This document shows positions 1-8,510 of a stretch of DNA of 57,078 nt, one piece after another. How positions within the stretch are numbered: position 1 is the stretch's first letter; each line of letters opens with the position of its first letter. The stretch spans positions 1-57,078 of the forward strand of contig NZ_CABPRZ010000034.1 in NCBI RefSeq assembly GCF_902459695.1, in the 5' to 3' direction. The notes under the pieces were generated by a model. The model made no database searches, had not been told where the DNA came from, and worked only from the letters and a program-made list of their open reading frames with translations. A program made the position numbers and the translations under genes. The DNA is from Pandoraea terrae (GTDB taxonomy: Bacteria; Pseudomonadota; Gammaproteobacteria; Burkholderiales; Burkholderiaceae).

Positions 1-394
1 CGCCTTCGTCGACGCCGACGGTGAGCACAAGCGCTTCCGATTCGGCCTGCGAGCCGTCCGCGCGATCGACGCGATACGTCACGATCACTTCACCACCGAT
101 ATGCGGGGCGATGTTGGCGTACGGGACGGTGAATGTCATGCCGTTGACGCTGTCGTTGCCCGACACGGATTTATCCGTGAGGAACTCGCCGTCGCCGGTG
201 CCCAGCCCCCATTCAACGTACACCCAGTCGCCGGGCACGATGCCGTCGTATGGCGCGATGCGGATCGTGGCGCCGCCGGGCACGATGCTCGGGTCGAGCA
301 CGTCGTTGCCATCCGCCTCATCGACTTCGGGCCGGGCCAGCTTGGCGTTGGTGGACGAAGGGGCGCTCGGTGCGATGGCGTTTGGCGAAGTCAT
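1..394 (-). CDS. Ig-like repeat protein, N-terminal part only
   Basis: The ATG at 394 is read leftward and the gene runs off the window; 131 codons are visible. GGAG lies 6 bases before the ATG. There is no signal peptide. After a short Ser/Pro/Ala stretch comes one Ig-like unit with the pieces VLDPSIVPGGATIRI, GDWVYVEWG and GGEVIVTYRVDRADG. The alternation of a GD-V-V-W strand with a V-Y-V-RADG strand also builds the protein at 5930-7957, so the two are paralogs. Proteins of this build are usually hypothetical in Burkholderiaceae; an extracytoplasmic or adhesive role is only a guess. A lux-box-like dyad lies about 100 bp upstream. Confidence 0.7.
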   Translation of the reverse strand, partial: MTSPNAIAPSAPSSTNAKLARPEVDEADGNDVLDPSIVPGGATIRIAPYDGIVPGDWVYVEWGLGTGDGEFLTDKSVSGNDSVNGMTFTVPYANIAPHIGGEVIVTYRVDRADGSQAESEALVLTVGVDEG

Positions 395-497
395 GACAGT
401 CTCCACTGATTACGATCGGGACGGCGCGAAGCGAAACGCCGCCCGGCGGGAACGGCGAGCAGGAATCCATCAAGCCACGCGGCGGTGATTACGGCAA

Positions 498-513
498 CTG
501 ACAGAGTTGACAG
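498..513. promoter_or_regulatory. lux-box-like dyad upstream of the first Ig-like gene
   Basis: The 16-mer CTGACAGAGTTGACAG fits the CT-N12-AG form of LuxR-type operators. It shares GTTGACAGG with the perfect palindrome at 8248-8265, which lies upstream of the paralogous gene. It is 104 bp before the ATG at 394. Two direct TGACAG halves are visible, so it could instead be a chance -35 hexamer. No luxR or luxI gene is in the window. Confidence 0.35.
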
Positions 514-1197
514 GTCCGGCGGCGTGGCTTGCCTGGTGGGACCTCGGGCGCCTGCGACGCAGCTCGCGATGTGATGCCGGGCACGGCGCTGCGTCGGACC
601 AAGGCCAATGGAGGCTATTTGCAACGGATGCCGACGGAAGTTGCTGTGACGGAATTACTACGATTGTCGTGCCACAGCGAGAAATAGTTGCCTTCCCGCA
701 GCGTGTTGCATAGGATTCAGAAACAATTTAATGCCAATCCCAATGTATTCCAATACGATGGGGCGACGCCGAGGCGTCGAAGGGGGGCAGATAAAGCAAT
801 GTCGATTCCGTTTTTCGGACGTCATCGCCCATGCGGGCAATAAGCTCGAATATCTGAATTCTCGAAACGCGAAATACCGGGGACAAGCTTTTTGCGGCGG
901 GCGCTCATTTGTGCAACTGCCGCAGGCGACGTCGGGGAAAATGGGAATTACATAAAACGAGAATAAATATGCCTATTTTTATATTTCATCGGAAGACGAT
1001 TCAACGTGTCACGTGCCGTGCGCCTGCCCTTGGCGGCGATTTTTGTTGGGCGGTTTCCCTGAAATGCCATGAAAAATTGTGAAAGCGTTTGATTTTAAAT
1101 GGCTTTTTCCGGTGGTCGGGGTGTTGCTTGTCTATGCTGCGTGTGATTGAACGTGAACCCAACAACCATTCATAGCATGTATATTGAGGCGACTTCC
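514..1197. other. Gene-free leader of the autotransporter
   Basis: I see no convincing gene here; the short ORFs lack ribosome-binding sites and family resemblance. The segment about 945-1000 and the bases around 1070-1110 are much more AT-rich than the surroundings, as is common for promoters of surface proteins under silencer or antisilencer control. No exact promoter is called. Confidence 0.4.
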
Positions 1198-3495
1198 ATG
1201 ATGAGACCCAATCAAATCACCCCGACGCCGCTGCGCGTCATATTCGCCGCCGTTGCGTTAGCGCTGCTTACCATCGGCTCGTCGGCCTTGGCGGGGACGG
1301 TGGGCCCGGGAGGGTCCAAGACGGTCAATAGCGGGGACGCGCCCGAGACGTGGACCGTCACAGGAACAGATCCCAATAACGACCCCAGGCCTGCGGCATT
1401 GACGGTAACCCAAGGGGGGGCTGCCTACAATATCAAAGGCGTTGGCGCCACCGCCACGGTCACGCTTACCGGTGCCACGGTCACCGGCATCGGATCAGCG
1501 TCGGGAGGTGGTATAGAGGGCGCTCTGTCGATAGGCAATGGCGCGACAGCTAACGTTACCGGCTCTACGATCAGCAACGATTTTGGTCACGGCATCCGGA
1601 TTTTCACCGATACGGCGAGCCCAACGCCAACCGCGGCAGCGCAGGTGCAAGTGACGGGGAGTACCGTCACCGGCGTCGGGAGCGGTATCCTGGCGGCGAA
1701 CGCCAGTACTGTGGGGATATCAAACACCACCGTCTACGGTAAGGCGGGTAACCCCATTGCGGGGCCCTTTGACGGTCTGGGCGTTTTTGTTCAGGATGCC
1801 GACGTTGCCATTACAGACAACAGTTACGTGAAGGGCGATCTGAACGGCATCGGCATCATTGCGGATCGCATCACCACGAAAGATCAATCCAACGTGTTGA
1901 TCAGCGGCTCGAGGGTCGAGGGTGTCAGCGGTGCGGCCATCCGGCTTTATGGCACCAATGCGACATTTCCCCTGAATGCGACGATCCTGATCGAGAACAA
2001 CGCGCAACTGAGCGGCGGAAACGGCAATCTCATCGAGGTGGCCAATTTCACCACCGCTGACATCACGGTCGATAACAGCCGGCTCAATGGGAACGTCGTG
2101 GTCGAGGCGGGCGGCGTGGCGGACCTGACGCTGCAAAACCATGCCGTGCTGACGGGGCAACTCACCGGCCTGAACAGTCTTGCGGTCAACAGCAACGCGA
2201 CCTGGAAGATGGTCGGCGACGGCAATGTCGCGAACGTGAGCATGGATGGCGGCGCCATCGATTTCAACAGCGGCACGGGGCCGCACCGCACGCTCACCCT
2301 CGGCACGCTGTCCGGCAACGGCACGTTCTTCATGAACACCGACATTGCCAGCCAGACTGGCGATTTGCTGAAGGTGACGGGCGACGCGATTGGCAACCAT
2401 CAACTCAACATCACGAACACCGGGGTCGAGCCGACGACCAACGCGGGGCTGACAGTTGTTCAGACGGGCGGAGGCAGCGGGCAATTCAGCCTGGTCGGCG
2501 GTGCGGTTGATGCCGGCGTGTACAAATATACGCTCAGCCAGCAGGGCAACGACTGGGTCCTCAATCCGACCACGGAGATCACGCCATCGACCGATACGGT
2601 TGTCGGGCTGTTCGGCGTCACGCCGACGGTGTGGTACGGCGAACTGTCGCTGCTGCGCACGCGCATGGGCGATCTGCGCATGACGGATCAGAGCAATGGC
2701 GGGGCATGGGCGCGCACCTACGGCAAGCGCTACCGCGTGAGTCAGGACGACGGCGTCAGCTATGCCCAGAATCAATACGGGGTATTGGGGGGTGTCGATC
2801 GCGTGGTGGGTCAATGGGGCGGCGGTACGTGGCTCGCGGGTATCATGGCCGGTTACAGCGAGAGCAAGCTCGATTTCGTGGGCGGCTCCACCGGTACGGT
2901 CGACAGCTATTCGCTCGGCGCCTATGCGACCTGGCTCAGCTCGCAGGGCTATTACTTCGACGGTGTGCTCAAGTACAACCATTTCCGCAACGATGCCGAC
3001 GTCGTCATGAGCAACGGTGCGCCGGCCAAGGGCAGCTACAACGACAATGGCGTGGGCGCTTCGGCCGAATTCGGGCGTCACTTGCCGTTCGGCGACCGCT
3101 GGTTCGTCGAGCCGTCGGTGCACCTCTCGGGATTGTGGGTCAAGGGCAGCGACGTTTCGCTCAGCAACGGCTTGCAAGCCAACAACAGCCATACCAGCTC
3201 GTTGCAGGCCGGGGTCAGCGTGGCGCTCGGCAAGACCTTCGAGAATCGCGAGGGCGGCCTGATCCAGCCTTACGTCAAGGCCTCGCTGGTGCAGGAGTTC
3301 GTCAAGAACAACGCGGTGCGTGTCAACAACGTGACCCTGAACAATGATCTGTCGGGCACCCGGGTTGAGGTCGGCGCAGGCGTTGCCGCGCAGTTGACAA
3401 AGCAACTGCAGCTGCATGCGGAACTCGAGTATGGCAAGGGCAGGAATATCGAGCAGCCGTGGGGTTTCAACGTGGGCGCGCGTTATGTCTTTTAA
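1198..3495 (+). CDS. Pertactin-type autotransporter (type Va secretion)
   Basis: 765 aa. An in-frame TTG lies at 1147, but the ATG at 1198 is chosen because GAGG sits 8 bases before it and the product then starts with a clean signal peptide (MMRPNQ..., hydrophobic core, cleavage after about SALA, residue 32). Residues about 33-460 are a Gly/Thr/Asn/Val-rich passenger with repeating short beta turns (GSTVTGVGSGI, NNAQLSGGNGN), the parallel beta-helix pattern of pertactin-like passengers. Residues about 500-765 are the outer-membrane barrel, opening with GGAWARTYGKRYRV and ending in Phe (GFNVGARYVF), as BAM substrates do. No protease triad or RGD is evident, so adhesion or immune interaction is the likely role. 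It is followed by a terminator and, convergently, by a FidL/MarT-like pair that may control it. Confidence 0.93.
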   Translation: MMRPNQITPTPLRVIFAAVALALLTIGSSALAGTVGPGGSKTVNSGDAPETWTVTGTDPNNDPRPAALTVTQGGAAYNIKGVGATATVTLTGATVTGIGSASGGGIEGALSIGNGATANVTGSTISNDFGHGIRIFTDTASPTPTAAAQVQVTGSTVTGVGSGILAANASTVGISNTTVYGKAGNPIAGPFDGLGVFVQDADVAITDNSYVKGDLNGIGIIADRITTKDQSNVLISGSRVEGVSGAAIRLYGTNATFPLNATILIENNAQLSGGNGNLIEVANFTTADITVDNSRLNGNVVVEAGGVADLTLQNHAVLTGQLTGLNSLAVNSNATWKMVGDGNVANVSMDGGAIDFNSGTGPHRTLTLGTLSGNGTFFMNTDIASQTGDLLKVTGDAIGNHQLNITNTGVEPTTNAGLTVVQTGGGSGQFSLVGGAVDAGVYKYTLSQQGNDWVLNPTTEITPSTDTVVGLFGVTPTVWYGELSLLRTRMGDLRMTDQSNGGAWARTYGKRYRVSQDDGVSYAQNQYGVLGGVDRVVGQWGGGTWLAGIMAGYSESKLDFVGGSTGTVDSYSLGAYATWLSSQGYYFDGVLKYNHFRNDADVVMSNGAPAKGSYNDNGVGASAEFGRHLPFGDRWFVEPSVHLSGLWVKGSDVSLSNGLQANNSHTSSLQAGVSVALGKTFENREGGLIQPYVKASLVQEFVKNNAVRVNNVTLNNDLSGTRVEVGAGVAAQLTKQLQLHAELEYGKGRNIEQPWGFNVGARYVF

Positions 3496-3541
3496 GCGCG
3501 GCTGACCGGCGCGCGGATGTCGCGCGCCGGCACGGGATTGC

Positions 3542-3566
3542 AAAGGCGGCCTCGGCCGCCTTTTTT
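3542..3566 (+). terminator. Rho-independent terminator of the autotransporter
   Basis: Arms AAAGGCGGC and GCCGCCTTT around a CTCG loop are followed by a run of six T. It starts 47 bp after the autotransporter stop. The A-rich left arm could also let it act on the convergent minus-strand gene. Confidence 0.85.
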
Positions 3567-3586
3567 GCGTGTGAAGGGTTGCGGCG

Positions 3587-4087
3587 CTAGTTGGCCGCTC
3601 GCGCGCAGTACACGCGTGGCATGCCATTGAGCGTGAGGGCGACGGCGCTCGGACTGAGCTGGCTCAACTGGAAGTAGTCGGCGTGGCCGACCTCGAAGCC
3701 GGGATAGAGATACCGGGTGGCAAGGGCCGTGTCGGACGTGTCGTTCATCATGCGCGAGGTGCTGTCGGTGACAACGCGCACTGCAGCGCCGAGCGCGTGA
3801 TAGTGAAACGCCGTGCCGCGATGCACCTGTGTGCGCTCGGGCGGCGTCGTCCCGTTCTCGCGCTGCAAGTCGCCCGCGAAGCGCGTCAGACCGGTGCCGT
3901 CGGCATGGTAATCGGTCACCATGACGCCATAACCGCGAATGACCGTGTCGCCGCTCACCCGGGTGCTGATTTCAATGGGTGCGCGGCAGGTCCAGTCGAT
4001 CCGGGTCGGTTTTGTCGTGAGCCATATGCCGAGCCAGGGCGCCGTTACCGCTGCGCCTGTGCACAGCCACCAGAGGCTACGCTTCAT
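3587..4087 (-). CDS. FidL-like single-pass membrane protein
   Basis: 166 aa. The N-terminus MKRSLWWLCTGAAVTAPWLG is a membrane anchor, leaving a periplasmic domain of about 140 residues. It contains one early Cys (DWTC), a GTGLTRFAGDL turn, and a late Cys (RVYCARAAN). Size, anchor and the C...G.l.f...G.l pattern fit the FidL-like family (Salmonella FidL and relatives), whose genes usually follow a CadC/ToxR-type regulator. Here the start ATG overlaps the stop of such a regulator by 4 bases, implying translational coupling and a shared complex. The biochemical function of FidL is not established; modulation of the partner's periplasmic sensor is an inference. Confidence 0.7.
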   Translation of the reverse strand: MKRSLWWLCTGAAVTAPWLGIWLTTKPTRIDWTCRAPIEISTRVSGDTVIRGYGVMVTDYHADGTGLTRFAGDLQRENGTTPPERTQVHRGTAFHYHALGAAVRVVTDSTSRMMNDTSDTALATRYLYPGFEVGHADYFQLSQLSPSAVALTLNGMPRVYCARAAN

Positions 4088-5079
4088 TTGGCTGCCTCAT
4101 TAAGAAGGAGGTACGAGATGCAATCGGGTTGCTCGTCAGTAATCGCTTCACGGCACAGGAAATAACTGAAGACGTCGCTGCGCAACGTACTGTTGATATA
4201 AATGCGGCGCGTATCGATGTCGGGCACCGACACAGGGGGGCGCCGTTTTAGCGTATCAAGGGCGTTCTGCACAAAGGCCGGATCGTCGATTTTGTCGCGG
4301 AGAACGAAATAGCGCGTCGAGGGGCCGTTGCCAGCCACGGGCAGATAGCTGACGGTCGGAGCGCTGGCGCGCAGGTCTGCGCGCATGACCGGCACGAAAT
4401 GGCGGGCCGCGAGCAAACTCGCCAGCGCCAGCCCGCACCAGATCGCCACCGCCAGCGGCCGGCTGTGTCGCAAGTGAGCACGGTTCGGCGCCGAGGCCGC
4501 GATGGCGGAGTGGTCCAGGAAAGGCGGAGGCGGTTGTATAAGCTCGACGGGCGCCGGTTGCATTTGGCGTTGAGGCGTCGCGTCAGTGTCGCGTGGGGCG
4601 CGCGCTTCGCTCCCGGTACCCGTATCTGTGTTGATGGAGACGGCATCCCTGTCGGGTGACTCGGACATGAACGGCGACGGCGCAGGCAGCTCGGCCACAT
4701 TGTCAGTACCGAGCGCGGCCGGCAGTGGCGAGGCGGGGTCGACGAAGCGCGTCACCAGTGTCGCGTCCGAGAGCCGATAGCCGATGCGCGGTACCGTCGC
4801 CACCAGCCCGGGGTCCATGTCGAGCTGCTGGAGCGCCTTGCGGATTTGCGCGATGGTCTGGCTGATGTTGTTGTCGGACACCACGCTGCCATATTGCTCC
4901 CAACCTTCGGCGAGCAGCTTTCTTTTCGTGACGATCTCGCCATTTGCTTCCAGCAGTACCTGCAGACAGCGGCTGGCGGTCGGGCCCAGGCTGACTGTGC
5001 GATCAGCCTGCTGCGCGGCGGTCAGTTCGTACCGCTCATCGTCGAAATAGGCTGCGCCGCCGATCAGGTATTTGGCCAC
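4084..5079 (-). CDS. CadC/MarT-type transmembrane winged-helix regulator
   Basis: 331 aa from a GTG start at 5079, chosen for the AGGAA about 8 bases upstream and because the wHTH begins soon after (AKYLIGGAAYFDDERYEL). Residues about 20-105 are an OmpR/PhoB-type DNA-binding domain (SLGPTASRCLQVLLEANGE, then VSDNNISQTIAQIRKAL, then TVPRIGYRLS). A Pro-rich cytoplasmic linker follows, then one membrane span near residues 209-230 (AIWCGLALASLLAAR). The periplasmic domain of about 100 aa carries two Cys (LCREAI...PDCISY) that could form a redox-sensitive disulfide. Regulators of this build (CadC, ToxR, MarT) sense signals across the inner membrane and bind DNA directly. It is coupled to the FidL-like gene; the nearby autotransporter is the obvious candidate target. 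Confidence 0.88.
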   Translation of the reverse strand: MAKYLIGGAAYFDDERYELTAAQQADRTVSLGPTASRCLQVLLEANGEIVTKRKLLAEGWEQYGSVVSDNNISQTIAQIRKALQQLDMDPGLVATVPRIGYRLSDATLVTRFVDPASPLPAALGTDNVAELPAPSPFMSESPDRDAVSINTDTGTGSEARAPRDTDATPQRQMQPAPVELIQPPPPFLDHSAIAASAPNRAHLRHSRPLAVAIWCGLALASLLAARHFVPVMRADLRASAPTVSYLPVAGNGPSTRYFVLRDKIDDPAFVQNALDTLKRRPPVSVPDIDTRRIYINSTLRSDVFSYFLCREAITDEQPDCISYLLLNEAAK

Positions 5080-5144
5080 GGAGTGTTCCTGTATTCCTCT
5101 TTGATCAACACGTAACATAGCTGACAAATCCGGGCGGACACAAC

Positions 5145-5171
5145 AAAAAAAGGGCCCGGCAGGGCCCAAAA
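5145..5171 (-). terminator. Rho-independent terminator after the YgiW-like gene
   Basis: Read on the minus strand: GGGCCC, loop TGCC, GGGCCC, then seven T. It lies 63 bp past the stop of the OB-fold gene and upstream of the regulator gene, separating the two transcripts. Confidence 0.85.
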
Positions 5172-5233
5172 GGGGAACGGCGAATCATTTTCGAGCGCCG
5201 GGCCCCCTGCTGGGGCCGGTGGCGCGATTGCGC

Positions 5234-5647
5234 TTACGACTTCACGATTTCAATACGCTTGACGTCGATCTTCGCGCCGTAACGGCCATGATCGACTTCG
5301 CCGAACAGGCGAACCGGGGTCTTGTGGTCGAATTTCTGCGCCGGCATGGCCTTCGGCTTGATTTCGACGGTGACGCTGCCGGTGTCGTCCTTGAACGTGT
5401 AGAACTTGTCGGGGGCGTTGCCCGAACGCAATCGCTGCTGTTGGATGATGTGACCTTCGAGCATGACCAGCGAATCGTCTGGCGCGACGATCGCTTGGAC
5501 GACCTTGCCGAGCATTCGCGTGTCCGCCGTGGCCGCCGACGCCGGGATGGCGACGGCGCCAGGGCCCATGTATCGGGCGTGGGCGGAAAAAGCGAGACTG
5601 GCGAGGACGGCGATCGCAAGCGAGCGGAATTTCATGAGATGCATCAT
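5234..5647 (-). CDS. YgiW/YdeI-family periplasmic OB-fold stress protein
   Basis: 137 aa from the ATG at 5647; ATGs at 5644 and 5635 are also possible, since only a weak AAAGAA precedes them. A signal peptide is clear (KFRSLAIAVLASLAFSAHA). The mature part is the BOF domain: ADTRMLGKVVQAIVAPDDSL, VMLEGHIIQQ, KFYTFKDDTGSVTVEI and VRLFGEVDH, five beta strands of an OB fold. The family (YgiW, YdeI/OmdA, VisP) is periplasmic and linked to tolerance of peroxide, cadmium, acid or antimicrobial peptides. The gene is monocistronic with its own terminator. Regulation is not visible. Confidence 0.9.
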   Translation of the reverse strand: MMHLMKFRSLAIAVLASLAFSAHARYMGPGAVAIPASAATADTRMLGKVVQAIVAPDDSLVMLEGHIIQQQRLRSGNAPDKFYTFKDDTGSVTVEIKPKAMPAQKFDHKTPVRLFGEVDHGRYGAKIDVKRIEIVKS

Positions 5648-5929
5648 TATTCTTTGGAAGTCAACCGAAGCGAGGTCGGCGAAGCAGGCCGATCGCGGAA
5701 AGTCATGGTAACTGCCTCGGTCTCTGCGATCTCTGGCGGACAATGCATTTCCGTTGAATTCACTGAAATTCACATGAATTCAACGGTGCCTCATGAAGAG
5801 GCGGGGCAATGCCGTACGCAGCACGATGAAATGGCGAGGCCCCGGATGGTACTGCATCCAGGGCCTCGCAAAGCGTGTCTGTCGACCGGCCACGCGATCG
5901 CGAACGATCGCCCGCCGGGCTTAGCGACC

Positions 5930-7957
5930 TTACATTGCCTTCGAGCCGCGCAGATCGATGTAGGCGTGCTTGCCCTCGTTTTCTTCCACTGAGCCTGACG
6001 CATTGGTGACTTTGTAGGTCACCGTGGCGTCAGCAAGTTTCTTTTGCGCCGCCAGGACGGCCATCAGCGGTGCCTCCGGGATCAACAGGTAAACGTACTC
6101 CTCGTCCGGATCAGCCACGTCGTCTTGTCCGACCGTTTTGGAAATATCGGCCTCCGCACCAGGGATGGGGGAGTTGTCCACCCAGTCGAGGGCTTCGTAG
6201 TGCAACTCGATGCGGTCGCCGATATCGATATTGGCATATTTTCGGATGCCGATGGTTGTGCCGTCGATGGCCTCGGCCTGGTTGATGGTGTTGTGCTCAT
6301 TGACGCCCATCCACCGGGCAGGCTCGAGCGGATCTCCGCCGCCGGGCAGGTCGCCGGCGCTCACCACGGTGACGTCCTGGGTTGGCGACAGAGCGACGTT
6401 GTTCTGCCCGGGGAGCGACAGCGCCCGTGTGATGGTGTAGTGGACGGGAATGATGCCGCTTCCGCCTTCGATGATTTCGGCCGCCGGCACGGTGATATTG
6501 AGATCGAGCTTGTCGGTGACGTCGGTCCCGCTGACGACTCGATTGCCGATGATTTTGTCCTTCCAGTACAAGGTGATTTCGTCCCCCGCCTGGAACACTT
6601 CCCCCGGTTCGGGCTCGGACACGTCATACCACGCGATGATGGCAGTCGCATCGCTGTTGGAATCTTCGATCGGGATTTCGTTTTCGGGGGCGCCGCCGGT
6701 CCAGCTCGCGGAGCGGACGATCGGTTTCGCAAGATTCTCATGTTCCGGTGTTCCCGGATCGGGGTCGGGTCCACCGGCGGTTGTCAGATCGACGTCAACG
6801 GGGAGCGCGGGGGAAGTGCCGCGAGTGAAATTGTCGCGCTTGACCTGATACAACACGTCGGCCTGCTTGGGGGTCTCGTCAGGGTCGGTCGGCGGTTCCC
6901 CGAAGAACTCGGCGTGCAACTCACTGTACGGCATCTTGACTTCCATCAGCGGATCCTGGCCGACGTCCTCCGCCCGTACCGGTATCGCCGCCTGTGGGCG
7001 ACCGCCCCAATGAATGACAATCCCATCGCCTTCCTCGATGCTGTCATGGCCAGGAATGACAACGGTGACTTGGGCGCGCGCGAGTTGCTCGTCGATCAGG
7101 CCGCCTTCTTCGACCTCAGCCACCGTCGGCGCCAGGAGGTCGTCGATGCCGCCGGAGAGGAATACGTCGATATAATTTGGTGCGGAAGCGGGGGACGCAT
7201 TGCCGGCGCGGTCGGTGACGCGATACGCAAAGGCGAGCCTTCCGTCGCCGGCGTTTTCCAGGTCTGCACGGGGGTACGGCAGTTCGATCTCCACGCCGAC
7301 CCCACCCACCGGGACTTCGACGCCATCGAGTTCGGTGCTCCCGATCATTGGCACGACGATATCGCCCTCTGCCATACCTTGGTAGCTCGGCACCATTGCT
7401 GTCAGCGTGCCGTTATACGGCGGACCGTCGAGCGTCGGGCCGTCCAGGCCGTTCTCCTCGATATCGGTCGGGAATTCGAGCTCGCCGAGGAACGGATTCC
7501 CGGGCGGGGTGAGATCGACGATAAACTGGACCGGAAAGCTGGTATCAGAGCCGCCGCCACTGATGTAGCGCGCGATATAGGTGACCACGTACTTTCTCTC
7601 TTCCTCGCGAGCCTCGGGCGCGATTTCGACCGTCATGATGCCGCCCTCATCGTCGACGGTGATCGGTATCGGGTCTCCATAGTCGATGCCGTCGATTCTC
7701 AATTGCACGGTGTCACCGAACCCCGGCGCTGCGTTGGGGGGCGTGGGAAACGAAATCGTTAACGGCAAATCCTTGACATTCGCCAGCAGCAAGCCGTCGT
7801 AAGTTGTGCTGCCGGTCGGCAACGGTGCAAGCGCGGCTTCGTCGACGGTGGCGGCATCCAACGTGTCCTCGCGGGTGGTGCGACGCCGCGCGGCGCTTTT
7901 CTTGCCGCGGCGCGGTACACGGGTGGCTCTGGGAATTGCGTAGATATTCGGTTTCAT
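5930..7957 (-). CDS. Ig-like repeat protein of unknown function
   Basis: 675 aa. The ATG at 7957 is preferred over the one at 7963 because AAGGAG then sits at normal distance. The N-terminus is basic and Arg-rich (RRGKKSAARRRTTRED) with no signal peptide. About five Ig-like units of 100-130 residues follow, each with a GD.I.L.W/HWGG strand (EEGDGIVIHWGG, QAGDEITLYWKD, DIGDRIELHYEA) and a closing V.Y.V strand (VHYTITRA, VTYKVTNASG). The protein is very acidic. It is a paralog of the truncated gene at 1-394. The role is unknown; cell-surface, matrix or injected-protein functions are all possible. A perfect 8-8 palindrome lies 291 bp upstream. Confidence 0.75.
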   Translation of the reverse strand: MKPNIYAIPRATRVPRRGKKSAARRRTTREDTLDAATVDEAALAPLPTGSTTYDGLLLANVKDLPLTISFPTPPNAAPGFGDTVQLRIDGIDYGDPIPITVDDEGGIMTVEIAPEAREEERKYVVTYIARYISGGGSDTSFPVQFIVDLTPPGNPFLGELEFPTDIEENGLDGPTLDGPPYNGTLTAMVPSYQGMAEGDIVVPMIGSTELDGVEVPVGGVGVEIELPYPRADLENAGDGRLAFAYRVTDRAGNASPASAPNYIDVFLSGGIDDLLAPTVAEVEEGGLIDEQLARAQVTVVIPGHDSIEEGDGIVIHWGGRPQAAIPVRAEDVGQDPLMEVKMPYSELHAEFFGEPPTDPDETPKQADVLYQVKRDNFTRGTSPALPVDVDLTTAGGPDPDPGTPEHENLAKPIVRSASWTGGAPENEIPIEDSNSDATAIIAWYDVSEPEPGEVFQAGDEITLYWKDKIIGNRVVSGTDVTDKLDLNITVPAAEIIEGGSGIIPVHYTITRALSLPGQNNVALSPTQDVTVVSAGDLPGGGDPLEPARWMGVNEHNTINQAEAIDGTTIGIRKYANIDIGDRIELHYEALDWVDNSPIPGAEADISKTVGQDDVADPDEEYVYLLIPEAPLMAVLAAQKKLADATVTYKVTNASGSVEENEGKHAYIDLRGSKAM

Positions 7958-8247
7958 CCTCATCTCCTTGAAGAGGTAAGAAACGGCGGGTCCGTCGTGG
8001 CCCGGCGGCCGAGGCGGGTGGCGCTTGCATGGCCGGTAGAGCGACAGCAGCCGTTACGCTGGACCGAAGTCGGATCTTGATTGGCTTGACGGGTGCGGTG
8101 AACTCGCGACAGCGCCGACACGACTTGCCGGACCTGCCTCCATCGCAAGGCTGACAACATGCGTGAGCGGCGAGACGGCGTTACCGGCAGAGACAGAACG
8201 GGTCGACGATGCGTGATGATCGTAGCGCGCGAATGCATTACTGCGCA

Positions 8248-8265
8248 CCTGTCAATGTTGACAGG
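8248..8265. promoter_or_regulatory. Perfect 8+8 palindrome, lux-box-like
   Basis: CCTGTCAA and TTGACAGG flank a TG spacer, a perfect dyad matching the CT-N12-AG pattern of LuxR-type boxes. It lies between the divergent Ig-like gene (start 7957) and the PLP-enzyme gene (start 8511). The half GTTGACAGG recurs at 507-514 before the paralogous Ig-like gene. That shared position favours the Ig-like gene as its target. Confidence 0.45.
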
Positions 8266-8339
8266 CGGTCCGTGTGGGTGCGTGGGGCGAGGGAGTGTTG
8301 CGTCCAGGGCAACTTCTGCAGCATGTTTTTTCATGAATT

Positions 8340-8370
8340 TTTTTCATGGAGAAATATTCTTCCAAATTTT
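8340..8370. promoter_or_regulatory. AT-rich putative Lrp-type operator
   Basis: An AT-rich run contains the quasi-palindrome GGAGAAATATTCTTCC (8348-8363, 12 of 16 positions symmetric). Its centre resembles the GAAAATTTTTC core of the palindrome at 10374-10388 in front of the lrp-type gene. It sits about 150 bp before the PLP-enzyme start. Tentative. Confidence 0.3.
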
Positions 8371-8510
8371 GGTGAGATGGCGGGCGAAATGGAAAGCATA
8401 TTCTCGCGGCGTTGGCCTACACTCTGATTCATCCGGCGAGTCGCCGGCGCTCGGCGTCCGCGTGCAAGACAGGGCGTCCCGGGCCAACGAACCGATCAGA
8501 GGAGCCTTGC

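Noticed and set aside
1720-3627. 635-codon minus-strand ORF
   Set aside because: It is antisense to the autotransporter, shows His/Ala/Arg-rich composition typical of shadow frames in GC-rich DNA, and has no family pattern.
6044-7762. 572-codon plus-strand ORF
   Set aside because: Antisense to the Ig-like gene, which has a good ribosome-binding site and clear repeats; this frame is Asp/Arg/Gly-rich noise.
8254-8263. TTGACA hexamers on both strands read as promoter -35 boxes
   Set aside because: No matching -10 element at 16-18 bp was found on the minus strand, so the palindrome is better taken as an operator candidate.
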